Assembly (NCBI RefSeq): GCF_030505195.1
Contig: NZ_CP129672.1
Coordinates: 434,001 to 498,000 of the forward strand
Length of the DNA: 64,000 nt
Direction: 5' to 3'
Source of the DNA: Comamonas testosteroni
Lineage (GTDB): Bacteria > Pseudomonadota > Gammaproteobacteria > Burkholderiales > Burkholderiaceae_C
In this document: positions 8,522-16,103 of the stretch, piece by piece
Numbering within the stretch: the stretch's first letter is position 1
Layout of the letters: every line of letters starts with the position of its first letter
Position numbers and translations under genes: made by a program
Notes under the pieces: model-generated
Seen by the model: the letters and a program-made list of their open reading frames with translations, nothing else
What the model was told of the DNA's origin: nothing
Database searches by the model: none

Positions 8522-9424
8522 TCAAGGCAGGGCGGGCGGCGTCGGAACAGTCGTGCTACCGGTACGCTGCCCTATGGAGATAGTCCAAAGTTTGGCCCAG
8601 GTACCGTCGGCCTCCAGCTTCTTCAGGAAGGCATTGATGAATGCTACGCCGTCCGAGCCCTTGGGCAGTCCAACTCCATAGGGGTCCTGCGCGCCGAATG
8701 GCGCACCCGCCAGCCGCGCGTTGCTGGTGCCAAGGCTCAGGGCGTTGAGCAGCAGCGTGTAATCGGTCACGTAGGCATCTACGCGCCCCTGACGCAGCGC
8801 ATCGAGGGCTTCCTGATGTGTCTGAAACTCTTGCACGACAGCCTTGGGGGCATATTGGGCCAATATCGCAGGCCCCGTGGAGCCCGCTTGCGTGGCCACC
8901 TTCTTGCCGCCCAGGTCGTTGTAAGACTGAACCGTCTTGTTGTTCGACTTGACCAGCACGCCGGACTGCGATGCGTAGTAAGGGCCAGCAAACGAGATCT
9001 TTTCGGCGCGAGCAGGAGTGATGGAGTAGGTGGCGAAGACCATGTCCACCTGATTATTGATAAGCACCTGCTCACGCGTGGACGAGGTCACCTGCGTGAA
9101 CTGGTACTTGGCGGCATCGCCCAGAATGTAGCGAGTGATGAGCTGGGCCAGGCCCAGGTCAAAGCCGCGGATCTTGCCGTCTTTCTCATTGAGCAGCGAG
9201 AAAAGATTCGAAGTTTGCGTGCTGCCGAGGCGCAGCGTGCCAGCCTGTTTGATCTTGCTGGCCCAGGTGCTCGATGCGATGGTCGCCGCATCGGCCACAG
9301 GCCCCTGCGCAACCAGCGCGTCATAGGCCGCTGCATTGATGGGAGTGCCCTGTGCGAAAAGCGACCCACCGGTCGCGATCGTCAGTGCCACCACGGTGGA
9401 TTTCAGAATGGATTTGATCGACAT
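8522..9424 (-). CDS. ABC transporter solute-binding protein, SBP family 3 (amino-acid type)
   Basis: A 300-residue periplasmic protein. A signal peptide covers about residues 1-25 (TVVALTIATGGSLFAQG). The family 3 core follows: AGTLRLGSTQTSNLFSL, GFDLGLAQLITRYILGD, the STREQVLINNQVDMVFATYS segment, then ISFAGPYYASQSGVLV and DLGGKKVATQAGSTG. It is the first gene of the importer unit, 3 bases before the first permease. The ligand is probably an amino acid or a related small polar compound; I cannot say which. Confidence 0.88.
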   Translation of the reverse strand: MSIKSILKSTVVALTIATGGSLFAQGTPINAAAYDALVAQGPVADAATIASSTWASKIKQAGTLRLGSTQTSNLFSLLNEKDGKIRGFDLGLAQLITRYILGDAAKYQFTQVTSSTREQVLINNQVDMVFATYSITPARAEKISFAGPYYASQSGVLVKSNNKTVQSYNDLGGKKVATQAGSTGPAILAQYAPKAVVQEFQTHQEALDALRQGRVDAYVTDYTLLLNALSLGTSNARLAGAPFGAQDPYGVGLPKGSDGVAFINAFLKKLEADGTWAKLWTISIGQRTGSTTVPTPPALP

Positions 9425-9912
9425 GCGGTCTTCTTGGATGGTCTGCGACGCGAATCAATATAAAGCAGCATTTGGAATGCGCGAGCCGCTCGTCCGAGCG
9501 TAGCCACCATTGTGCACACAATACAGCCCTTGTGCCCCAACACGGCACGACGCCGCCAACAGGCCTTGCCTAGCACTCATTCGAGAGTCTGCCCCGGCCG
9601 GCGTCCGGCTGTGGCAACTAGCGAACAGTCTGAACTCAAGCTTGGTGCGATTTCTGGCGCCCAAGCCGGCCAAGCAGCGCCGGCCGCAGACAAGGCAATA
9701 TTGCCGCCGCTCGATCACACCGCCAAGGCAACCTGCTAGGAGCACCCCGACGGCAGGTTTCAAGTCATCAACTTGAGAGGTCGAAACCTCCACTGCCGTC
9801 GCAGCATGAACAAGTACACACGCCCCCCGCTAGTAGATCCAGCGATGTTGAGCGGTATCTCCGACGCCCCCCCGTTTCCAGTAGCACTGGGCTTTGGAGT
9901 CTTGGGATTAAT
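9425..9912. other. Intergenic region without a recognised gene
   Basis: This 488-base stretch between the importer and the first insertion-sequence remnant holds no ORF with recognisable protein character. It should contain the promoter of the importer genes near 9430-9480. The only clear structure is the palindromic block at 9748-9801, listed separately. Confidence 0.6.
9748..9801. repeat. Nested inverted repeat, 54 bp, cruciform-like
   Basis: The outer arms are perfect: CGACGGCAG (9748-9756) and CTGCCGTCG (9793-9801). Inside them GTTTC (9757-9761) can pair with GAAAC (9783-9787). Two small hairpins fit in between: CAAGT/ACTTG (9761-9775) and GAGG/CCTC. The function is unknown. It lies about 110 bp outside the IS3 remnant. 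It could be a REP-like element, a folded RNA or a transposon scar. Confidence 0.6.
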
Positions 9913-10205
9913 TTAACGGGTTAACTTGTTTTGCATAAGCCTTTGGGCATAAGCCGCCGGACTCAGTCCGCCGAGTGCCTTCTTCGTCCGCTCCTCGTTG
10001 TACTCCCGGCGCCAAGCCTCGACGATCACACGGGCATGTGTCAGGCTGGTGAACCAATGTTCGTTCAGGCATTCCTCTCTGAAGCGGCCGTTGAACGATT
10101 CGATGTAGGCGTCCTGGTTGGGCTTGCCAGGCTCGATAAGGAACAACTGAACACCCCTGGCATGGGCCCAGTTAAGCATGGCTCGACCGCAGAACTCCTT
10201 GCCGT
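9913..10205 (-). pseudogene. IS3-family transposase OrfB, C-terminal remnant
   Basis: Read on the minus strand from the junction at 10205: GKEFCGRAMLNWAHARG, then QDAYIESFNGRFREECLNEHWF and EYNEERTKKALGGLSPAAYA. This is the C-terminal third of an IS3 DDE transposase; the glutamate of the DDE triad is in FNGRFREECLNE. The upstream part with the two aspartates is absent. The break falls immediately before GKEF, exactly where the second IS3 copy in this window is also interrupted. Confidence 0.85.
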
Positions 10206-10649
10206 AGTAAATGCATAGTAGTTGTCAGCCACTTTCGGCAGCAAGCATCCTTTGGATTGCTAACTGCAGAAAGAGACCCATGCCATGCCTGATACGAACC
10301 TACTAATCTTCCCGCTGCACTGGGTTTCAATCGATGTAGCCCGCTACTGCAATGCCGTTCTTATCGAGACTTCATCGGCTCAGCGGTAGCGCTTTCGCAT
10401 GTCCAACAGTGCAGCAGACATGCAGCGCCTGATTGACTTCCTGTATAGCCTCGGCGGTCGCTGTCGTGTGGCCTTAGAGCCCATCGGGGACTATCACCGC
10501 TCGATCGCCCATCGGTTGCTCACAGCGGGCTTTGACGTTGTCTCGATCTCTTCCGTAGCCCAGTCCCGGTTCCGCGAAGCCATGTTCAACTCCTGGGACA
10601 AGATTGATCCGAAGGATGCCGCCGTCTTTCTGGTGATGCTCAAGCAGGG
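10206..10649 (+). pseudogene. IS110/IS1111-type transposase, 5' fragment with a nonsense codon
   Basis: The fragment begins at the same left end (AGTAAATGC) as the intact copy at 22788. The reading frame starts at ATG 10285 (MPDTNLLIFPLHW) and is nearly identical to the intact copy. A TAG replaces a Tyr codon at residue 35, just after IETSSAQR. The match stops after codon 122 (LKQG) at 10649, where the sequence switches to IS3 orfA. It keeps the RuvC-like acidic positions VSIDVA, ALEPIGDYH and DPKDAA but cannot make an active enzyme. Confidence 0.88.
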
Positions 10650-10869
10650 CGTCGGCCAGTAGCCGTTTGAGTCATCCGTTTTCGGTTTCCAGCTCCTTCA
10701 GACGTTTGGCATCGGACGAGCACATACAGCCAAACTTGCTGCGCCAAAGGTAATAGCTGGCTTCGGAGAAACCGTGCCCTCGGCACAGTTCAGCCACCGA
10801 CAAGCCCGATTGGGCTTCCCGCAGGAAGCCAATGATCTGTTCTCCCGTAAATCTTTACTTCAAGTCCAA
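10650..10869 (-). pseudogene. IS3-family transposase OrfA remnant
   Basis: Reading the minus strand gives RFTGEQIIGFLREAQSGLSV, then AELCRGHGFSEASYYLWRSKFG and a leucine-rich tail LKELETENG, stop, LKRLLADA. This is the helix-turn-helix protein of an IS3 element. It has an early TAA two codons after the expected start and a TGA at 10672-10674 in place of an Arg codon, and it is cut by the deletion junction. It is nonfunctional. Confidence 0.82.
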
Positions 10870-11092
10870 TCTCCTGTTGCACGGGATTGGACTCAAAGCT
10901 CGCCTGCTACTCAATTTCTGGGGGACGTCGGCAAACGGTCTACCCCGCGACGAGCTCATTCCGATCCACAGCAGTTTTTCAGAATGCATCAAGCAGTGCC
11001 AGATACTGTTTTCAAGCAAGCTGTTCTGCTGGATCAAGCCTTGCAACCTACACTTGCACTGCTACACAAGTCTGTAATCCGCCATTTGATGT

Positions 11093-11533
11093 ATGGAACG
11101 TTTCACTATCTCCCTTGATGATCGGCTAGCCCAAGAATTCGACGAGCACATTGCCGCAAAAGGCTATGGCAACCGCTCTGAGGCTGTCCGGGACATCCTT
11201 CACGTGCATCTCGCAAATGCGCGTGAAACCCAAAATGTGGAGGGGCCCTGCATTGCCTGCCTGTCCTATGTATACAACCATCACGAGCGAGATCTCTCGG
11301 ACCGGCTGGCGCGGGTTCAACATCAGCACCACGAGTTGACGATCTCCACCACCCACGCCCATCTCGATCACGACAACTGTCTAGAGACCGTGCTTTTAAA
11401 AGGCTCTGCTCAAGCAGTACGCCGTTTCGCGGAAAGCATCATGGCCGAGCGTGGCGTGCACCATGGCAGCATCAACATCGTGGCACTCCCCGAGCAATCG
11501 CACCATCACAGTGCACATCATCACCCACACTGA
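11093..11533 (+). CDS. nikR: Nickel-responsive regulator NikR
   Basis: A 146-residue ribbon-helix-helix repressor. The DNA-binding part is MERFTISLDDRLAQEFDEHI with GNRSEAVRDI. The C-terminal ACT-like domain carries all four nickel ligands of the E. coli protein at matching spacing: His77, His88, His90 and Cys96 (in THAHLDHDNCLE). A His-rich tail (HHHSAHHHPH) follows and may hold extra metal. ATG 11093 fits the family N-terminus exactly. The TonB-dependent receptor gene 98 bases downstream is the natural candidate for its target; no nikABCDE genes are in view. Confidence 0.93.
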   Translation: MERFTISLDDRLAQEFDEHIAAKGYGNRSEAVRDILHVHLANARETQNVEGPCIACLSYVYNHHERDLSDRLARVQHQHHELTISTTHAHLDHDNCLETVLLKGSAQAVRRFAESIMAERGVHHGSINIVALPEQSHHHSAHHHPH

Positions 11534-11631
11534 CCTAAGTTAGGGCTGTCGTCCAAGCTTAGTGCCGGCTGTGGCTACTCATAAGGGCTGGTATGAAGAT
11601 TGCTAGATTCTTCTTACATAGAGGAAGGATC

Positions 11632-13689
11632 ATGCAAACAATGCTTCAAAAGCCCCGCAGCGTACTGGCACTTGCACTAGTCGCCGCATTCCCCGCTCTC
11701 GGATGGACCCAATCCGTTCCCCACGAATCAACAGCACAAGGTACGGAGCATCCCGAGCTGGCCACGATCGAGGTCAAAGGCCAGGCGATGGAGGATGCGT
11801 CAGCGGCATACTCCACGACCACCATTGAAAACGCCCAGATCAAGGACCTGCATATCAGCGAAACCAAGGAGCTGTTTCGCCATGTTCCGGGGATGAATGT
11901 CCAGAACTATCAGTTGCCTGGTGTCGCAGATGGCATAGTGATGCGCGGCTTTGGTGGCGGTGGCCATGGTGGAGACATTGGTGCCGTGCTGGATGGCATT
12001 CCTCTCAATGAGGCCATGTCTCATGCGGATGGCTATGTTGATTTCAACGTTGTCATTCCGCTGGAAATTGACCGACTCACGGTCTACAAAGGCCCTGTAT
12101 CGCCGTTGTACGGCAACTTCAACCGCGCAGGACTGGTTGCCATCAACACGCGCAAAGGCGGGGTGTACAACGACCTGGACCTGCGGCTCGGCTCCCACTC
12201 TACCTTTGACGGGCAATGGGCATTGGGACGACAACTGGACAATGGCGATGACATCAATTTTGCTGCACAGCATGCACGCGGCAATGGTTTCCGCCCGCAG
12301 TCGGATGCCGAGCGCAGCACGGTGTCCGGTCGCTGGCGCCATAGCATCACCAATGATCTGGAGGTGGTCCTGTCAGGACGGCTGCACCACGCCAACGGCA
12401 ACTCGGCAAGCTACATCACCGAGCCGCAGCTGAAGTCCGATCCCTATGGGATCGACCTCAGAACTCAGAACGATGGCTCCAAGAAGAATTTCGGGACGCT
12501 TCGCGCCGATGTGAACTACACGCTCTCGCCGCAAGTCAAGCTGCTGAGCTTTGCGTATTTAACGCGCCAAGATTTCACACGCTGGTTCACAAGACCCACC
12601 AGCGGCGGCTGGAAGCAACGTGAGGAATCCTATGATCGGACGGTATTTGGAGCTGGCACCAGCTTGAACGGGCACAGCGATGTGGCCGGCCAGCATGTCA
12701 ACTGGGTTCTGGGGCTTGAGACCTTCCGTGAAAGCACCGATTACGAGTATTACGACGGCACCAATAACCGAATTCGCACAAGCCCCGCCATCAACGACAG
12801 ACAGAGCAAACTCAACAGCCTATCTGCCTTTGGCGAGCTAGAGGTGCCACTGCACCGACTGTTCACCCCAACCCTGGGCATGCGCTGGGATCGCTTTAGT
12901 GGCGGCTGCAAGCTGCTGGGCCCGGAAACCGGCTCTGATCCTTGCGGCCCGTTGGCCAAGATGAGTCACGCCAGCCCAAAGGTCGGGGTGAAGTCAGAGG
13001 TACTGCCGGGCATTTTGCAACTGCGCGCCAGTTGGGCTGAGGGGTTTGCATTGCCGAGCACCTTTGCCAAATATGCCCTGGGCGCGTCTGCGGTGAGCCC
13101 CAACGTTTTCAAGCAGACAGAAATCGGTGCCCAGCTGACCCCTTGGCAAGGCGTCTCTCTGGACGTCGCAGCCTACCGACTCAATTCCAGTGACGAGATC
13201 CGCGCTGTTGCCCCAGGCGTGTACGAGAACTACGGAGCCACAAGGCGTACAGGCATTGAGGCCAGTGCACTCTGGTCCGTGCACCGGACTCTGGATCTGG
13301 CGATGACCTATGGAAGCGCGAACTCCAAAGTCACAGAGAACGGTACCGCCAGCCTTGTCGGCAATCGCGTTGCAGGCGTACCCAAATACACCAGCACAGT
13401 CAGTGCGACCTGGAAACCTCTGGCGCAATGGGCTGCCACGGTGACCTATCGCAAGGTTGGCAGCTATGCCGTTGATGCCGCCAATACCGTGACCTATGGC
13501 GGCTACAACACCTGGGATCTGGGCCTGAGCTATACAGCAAGAGGCAGCCAGAACTACCGTGTCTATGTCCAGGTGGCCAATCTGGCAGACAAGGCCTATG
13601 CGACCACCGCCTCCGTAATTGGCGGCACGCGTCTTTATGCTCCCGGTGCACCGCGCACATTGAGTGCTGGTGTTCAGTACCAGTTTTGA
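11632..13689 (+). CDS. TonB-dependent outer-membrane receptor, probable nickel uptake
   Basis: A 685-residue receptor with a signal peptide (LALALVAAFPALGWTQ). It has a plug domain with ELFRHVPGMNVQNYQLPG and IVMRGFGGGGHGGD, and a beta barrel ending in AGVQYQF, a C-terminal aromatic typical of outer-membrane proteins. ATG 11632 has a strong AGGAAGG site at 11622-11628; an in-frame ATG at 11593 lacks one. Its position next to nikR suggests import of nickel or a nickel chelate; that is inference. The NikR operator was not identified with confidence. Confidence 0.85.
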   Translation: MQTMLQKPRSVLALALVAAFPALGWTQSVPHESTAQGTEHPELATIEVKGQAMEDASAAYSTTTIENAQIKDLHISETKELFRHVPGMNVQNYQLPGVADGIVMRGFGGGGHGGDIGAVLDGIPLNEAMSHADGYVDFNVVIPLEIDRLTVYKGPVSPLYGNFNRAGLVAINTRKGGVYNDLDLRLGSHSTFDGQWALGRQLDNGDDINFAAQHARGNGFRPQSDAERSTVSGRWRHSITNDLEVVLSGRLHHANGNSASYITEPQLKSDPYGIDLRTQNDGSKKNFGTLRADVNYTLSPQVKLLSFAYLTRQDFTRWFTRPTSGGWKQREESYDRTVFGAGTSLNGHSDVAGQHVNWVLGLETFRESTDYEYYDGTNNRIRTSPAINDRQSKLNSLSAFGELEVPLHRLFTPTLGMRWDRFSGGCKLLGPETGSDPCGPLAKMSHASPKVGVKSEVLPGILQLRASWAEGFALPSTFAKYALGASAVSPNVFKQTEIGAQLTPWQGVSLDVAAYRLNSSDEIRAVAPGVYENYGATRRTGIEASALWSVHRTLDLAMTYGSANSKVTENGTASLVGNRVAGVPKYTSTVSATWKPLAQWAATVTYRKVGSYAVDAANTVTYGGYNTWDLGLSYTARGSQNYRVYVQVANLADKAYATTASVIGGTRLYAPGAPRTLSAGVQYQF

Positions 13690-13815
13690 CAAAGCACAAC
13701 TGACGACATTCCCGACACAGGCGAACCGATCGAGTAACGCTCAGGACGGTAAGCCTGCAAGGAATGCCTATCCGTTCAGTTCAGAGATTTCTGGAATTAC
13801 ATACATAATGCGCCC

Positions 13816-14181
13816 ATGCATCTGCTGCGCACCTCTCCACTACTTCTACGCCTCGTTCTGGCGTGGTTTGTTGTGGTATTGGGTGTCGCGGTGGCATCGC
13901 CTCTTGTCCATCCAGTCTCCATGCAGTTGGTGTGCTCTGCGGGAGGCAACATCACGATGGTTGCTGTTGATGACGATGGTCGGCCATTGCAAGCCGGACA
14001 GCACACTCTAGAGTGCTCGCTTTGCCTTCCGGCAGCCCTGCCATTGCCCATTGCGCATGCGTTGCCTGGTACTAACCTGTTACCAGCACATGAACCTCTG
14101 TTCTTGGCCGCTGCCAGTCTTGCAGCCCGAGTAGGCGCACCACTTCCTCCACGAGGCCCGCCATCTCCGACGTTGGCGTGA
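13816..14181 (+). CDS. cruR: DUF2946 / CruR-like copper-responsive upstream ORF, first copy
   Basis: A 121-residue protein with one N-terminal hydrophobic segment (LLLRLVLAWFVVVLGVAV). It has a CXXC pair at Cys67/Cys70 (ECSLC) and a C-terminal proline motif RGPP at residues 113-116. Family knowledge: in Bordetella, the DUF2946 protein CruR is a regulatory leader. Copper binding to the nascent CXXC relieves arrest at a C-terminal RAPP motif, and Rho then ends transcription before the next gene. Here the same elements head the SCO-PCuAC genes with a 240-base untranslated gap. A regulatory rather than enzymatic role is inferred. Confidence 0.78.
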   Translation: MHLLRTSPLLLRLVLAWFVVVLGVAVASPLVHPVSMQLVCSAGGNITMVAVDDDGRPLQAGQHTLECSLCLPAALPLPIAHALPGTNLLPAHEPLFLAAASLAARVGAPLPPRGPPSPTLA

Positions 14182-14421
14182 ATCCGCAAACAACCAAGCT
14201 ACGCGCTTGGTACTGGCCTGCGCCTGCCTATCGTGCAGTGCCATCGCATCGACTCTCCGCACGCCTTTTGTGCTTGCATGAGTGAGCGCACTTAGTCTCC
14301 ATATTCAGTTCCCATAGCTTCGGTGCTTGCATTTTTGCGAGTACCGCTACCTCTACGCGACGCTTTTTATGCATGTGCCATGCAGCGAGCGATGAGGTAG
14401 CTGATTCAAAAAGAGTCTGTT

Positions 14422-15027
14422 ATGCATAAAAACGCCTGTCGTCGGCGCAGCGTCCTCGTATGGGGAGCTCTGTCTGTTACTGCGGCGCTCGCCGGTTGCT
14501 CTGATCAAAAAGTGACGAGTTTCCACGGCCTCAATGTCACCGGGTCGACTTACGGACAAGACTTCCGCTTGAAGGACCCAGAGGGACGAGAACGCACGCT
14601 TGCTGACTTCAAGGGTCAGGCGGTGATGATCTTTTTTGGCTTCACACAGTGTCCTGACGTTTGCCCTACTGCCCTGTCGCGGGCGATAGAAGTCAAGCAG
14701 CTTCTCGGCCAGGACGCGGACCATCTTCAGGTGATTTTTGTCACGATCGATCCCGAGCGCGACACACCGCAAGTCTTGAAGGAATACACAGCGGCTTTCG
14801 ACCCCAGCTTCCTCGGCCTGTATGGGGACTTGGAACGCACTGCCGCTACAGCCAAAGACTTCCAAGTCTTCTACAAAAAAGTGCCCACCGGATCGTCCTA
14901 CACCATGGACCACTCGGCACTGACCTACATCTACGACCCGGCTGGAAAGCTACGTCTTGCTATGCGCCATCAGCAGACTGCTCAGGAGTTTGCTGAGGAC
15001 ATACGCCAGCTTCTTCATCCAGTCTGA
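14422..15027 (+). CDS. SCO1/SenC/PrrC-family copper chaperone (lipoprotein)
   Basis: A 201-residue protein with a lipobox ending at Cys26 (ALAGC), so it is probably anchored at the periplasmic face of a membrane. A thioredoxin fold follows with the copper site Cys77-Pro-Asp-Val-Cys81 (FFGFTQCPDVCP) and the third ligand His164 (SYTMDHSA). Family knowledge: SCO proteins deliver copper to the CuA site of cytochrome oxidase or act as thiol reductants. The start at 14422 puts the signal sequence at the N-terminus. It is 36 bases from the PCuAC gene. Confidence 0.92.
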   Translation: MHKNACRRRSVLVWGALSVTAALAGCSDQKVTSFHGLNVTGSTYGQDFRLKDPEGRERTLADFKGQAVMIFFGFTQCPDVCPTALSRAIEVKQLLGQDADHLQVIFVTIDPERDTPQVLKEYTAAFDPSFLGLYGDLERTAATAKDFQVFYKKVPTGSSYTMDHSALTYIYDPAGKLRLAMRHQQTAQEFAEDIRQLLHPV

Positions 15028-15063
15028 GATCCATTCCTCTTAACCCCCTCCAAGGAGATCACT

Positions 15064-15537
15064 ATGAAACTCGCAATTCGCTCTCTTGTCGCCGCAGCCA
15101 CGCTGATCGCAGCAGCCGCTGCCCAGGCCCAAGTCACTGTCAAAGACGCCTGGGTAAGGGCCACGGTTCCTCAGCAAAAGGCTACCGGTGCCTTTATGCA
15201 ACTGCAATCAACGAAAGATACCAAGCTGGTCTCTGCGAGCTCACCCCTCACGCCCAACGTTGAGGTGCATGAGATGGCAATGCAGGACAACGTGATGAAG
15301 ATGCGCCAAGTGCCTGCAATCGAGCTGCCTGCGGGCAAGGTTGTAGAGCTCAAGCCTGGTAGCTATCACGTCATGTTGATGAACCTGCAAAAGCCTGTCA
15401 GCGTGGGGGACACCGTCTCCCTCACTTTGAGCTTTGAAAGCAAGGATGGAAAGCGCGAGACAGTCGAAGTTCAGGCCCCCGTGCGGCCGCTCAATAGCAA
15501 CGCAGCTCCTGCCGGACACGGCGGCCATACACACTGA
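15064..15537 (+). CDS. PCuAC periplasmic copper chaperone
   Basis: A 157-residue protein with a signal peptide (LVAAATLIAAAAAQAQ). It shows the exact PCuAC copper(I) motif H-X10-M-X21-H-X-M at His69, Met80, His102 and Met104. A His tail (GHGGHTH) follows. Family knowledge: PCuAC works with SCO to load CuA of cytochrome c oxidase. An AAGGAG site lies 7 bases before the ATG. It is probably co-transcribed with the SCO gene and shares its CruR-type control. Confidence 0.93.
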   Translation: MKLAIRSLVAAATLIAAAAAQAQVTVKDAWVRATVPQQKATGAFMQLQSTKDTKLVSASSPLTPNVEVHEMAMQDNVMKMRQVPAIELPAGKVVELKPGSYHVMLMNLQKPVSVGDTVSLTLSFESKDGKRETVEVQAPVRPLNSNAAPAGHGGHTH

Positions 15538-15606
15538 TTGAGGCTGGCCTCTGCCAAGTGCTAGGGGTTTCATCCCACGCCGTCCCTTATCGGTAACTCA
15601 ATAGCC

Positions 15607-16029
15607 GTGCTCTTGCCACTTCCGCTTATCAGCCATGCTTCCTGGCGCACTCGGTGCGTCAGGCTGGTCATGCTCGCGCTGATTTGGGGATGGCTCGCGG
15701 CACCGCTTGCTCAGGCCATGGGCTCCTCCGGGGGAAGCTGGGTCCAGGTATGCACCAGTCTCGGCACTCGGTTTGTACAGCTTGATCACGACGATGGCAG
15801 TCTAGCTTCAGAGGACGGCAAACCCGCCCCCTCTGCCTCACCGTCCGCTGAATGTCCTTATTGCCGTTTGCACGCCAGCCTCGCGCTACTACCGGTTGTC
15901 GTCCAGATGCCGGAGGTTTTGCGTCCTACCCATGTGCTTGCACTGGCACCCGTAGCGACGATTGAGCTTCCCGATCCGCCCTGGCAACCCGCATTGCCGC
16001 GCGGACCTCCACCCACGATTTCTGCTTAG
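15607..16029 (+). CDS. cruR: DUF2946 / CruR-like copper-responsive upstream ORF, second copy
   Basis: A 140-residue protein starting at GTG 15607 (an in-frame ATG at 15670 is an alternative). It has a hydrophobic segment (LVMLALIWGWLAAPLA), the pair Cys83/Cys86 (AECPYC) and the C-terminal motif RGPP at residues 132-135. It heads the receptor genes, with 75 bases to the next ATG. It resembles the first copy only in layout and motifs, so it is an independent family member rather than a recent duplicate. The role is inferred from Bordetella CruR, as for the first copy. Confidence 0.78.
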   Translation: MLLPLPLISHASWRTRCVRLVMLALIWGWLAAPLAQAMGSSGGSWVQVCTSLGTRFVQLDHDDGSLASEDGKPAPSASPSAECPYCRLHASLALLPVVVQMPEVLRPTHVLALAPVATIELPDPPWQPALPRGPPPTISA

Positions 16030-16103
16030 ACCAACCGACTCAAGCTTGCTTGTGCCGGCGCCGCTTTTCGTGTGCTCCCCAAGGAGCCTCAACAGAAATC
16101 ACT

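Larger units (their letters stand above)
9913..10870 (-). mobile_element. Degenerate IS3-family element carrying a broken IS1111-type insertion
   Basis: Both ends of an IS3 element are recognisable on the minus strand: an orfA remnant (10650-10869) and the 3' part of orfB (9913-10205). Between them lies the left part of an IS110/IS1111-type element in the opposite orientation. The start of orfB and the right part of the inner element are missing, so a deletion joined the inner transposase to orfA at about 10649/10650. I could not find terminal inverted repeats for this copy, so the outer limits are those of the coding remnants. Confidence 0.8.

Noticed and set aside
10863..10893. AGTCCAATC / GATTGGACT inverted repeat as a terminator or regulatory hairpin
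   Set aside because: It overlaps the start region of the degraded IS3 orfA, so it is more likely part of the element; the 13-base spacer and lack of a T run argue against a terminator.
11577..11597. Possible NikR operator from TCATAA and GTATGA near the receptor start
   Set aside because: The half-sites are in the reverse order and at the wrong spacing compared with the GTATGA-N16-TCATAC pattern known from E. coli.
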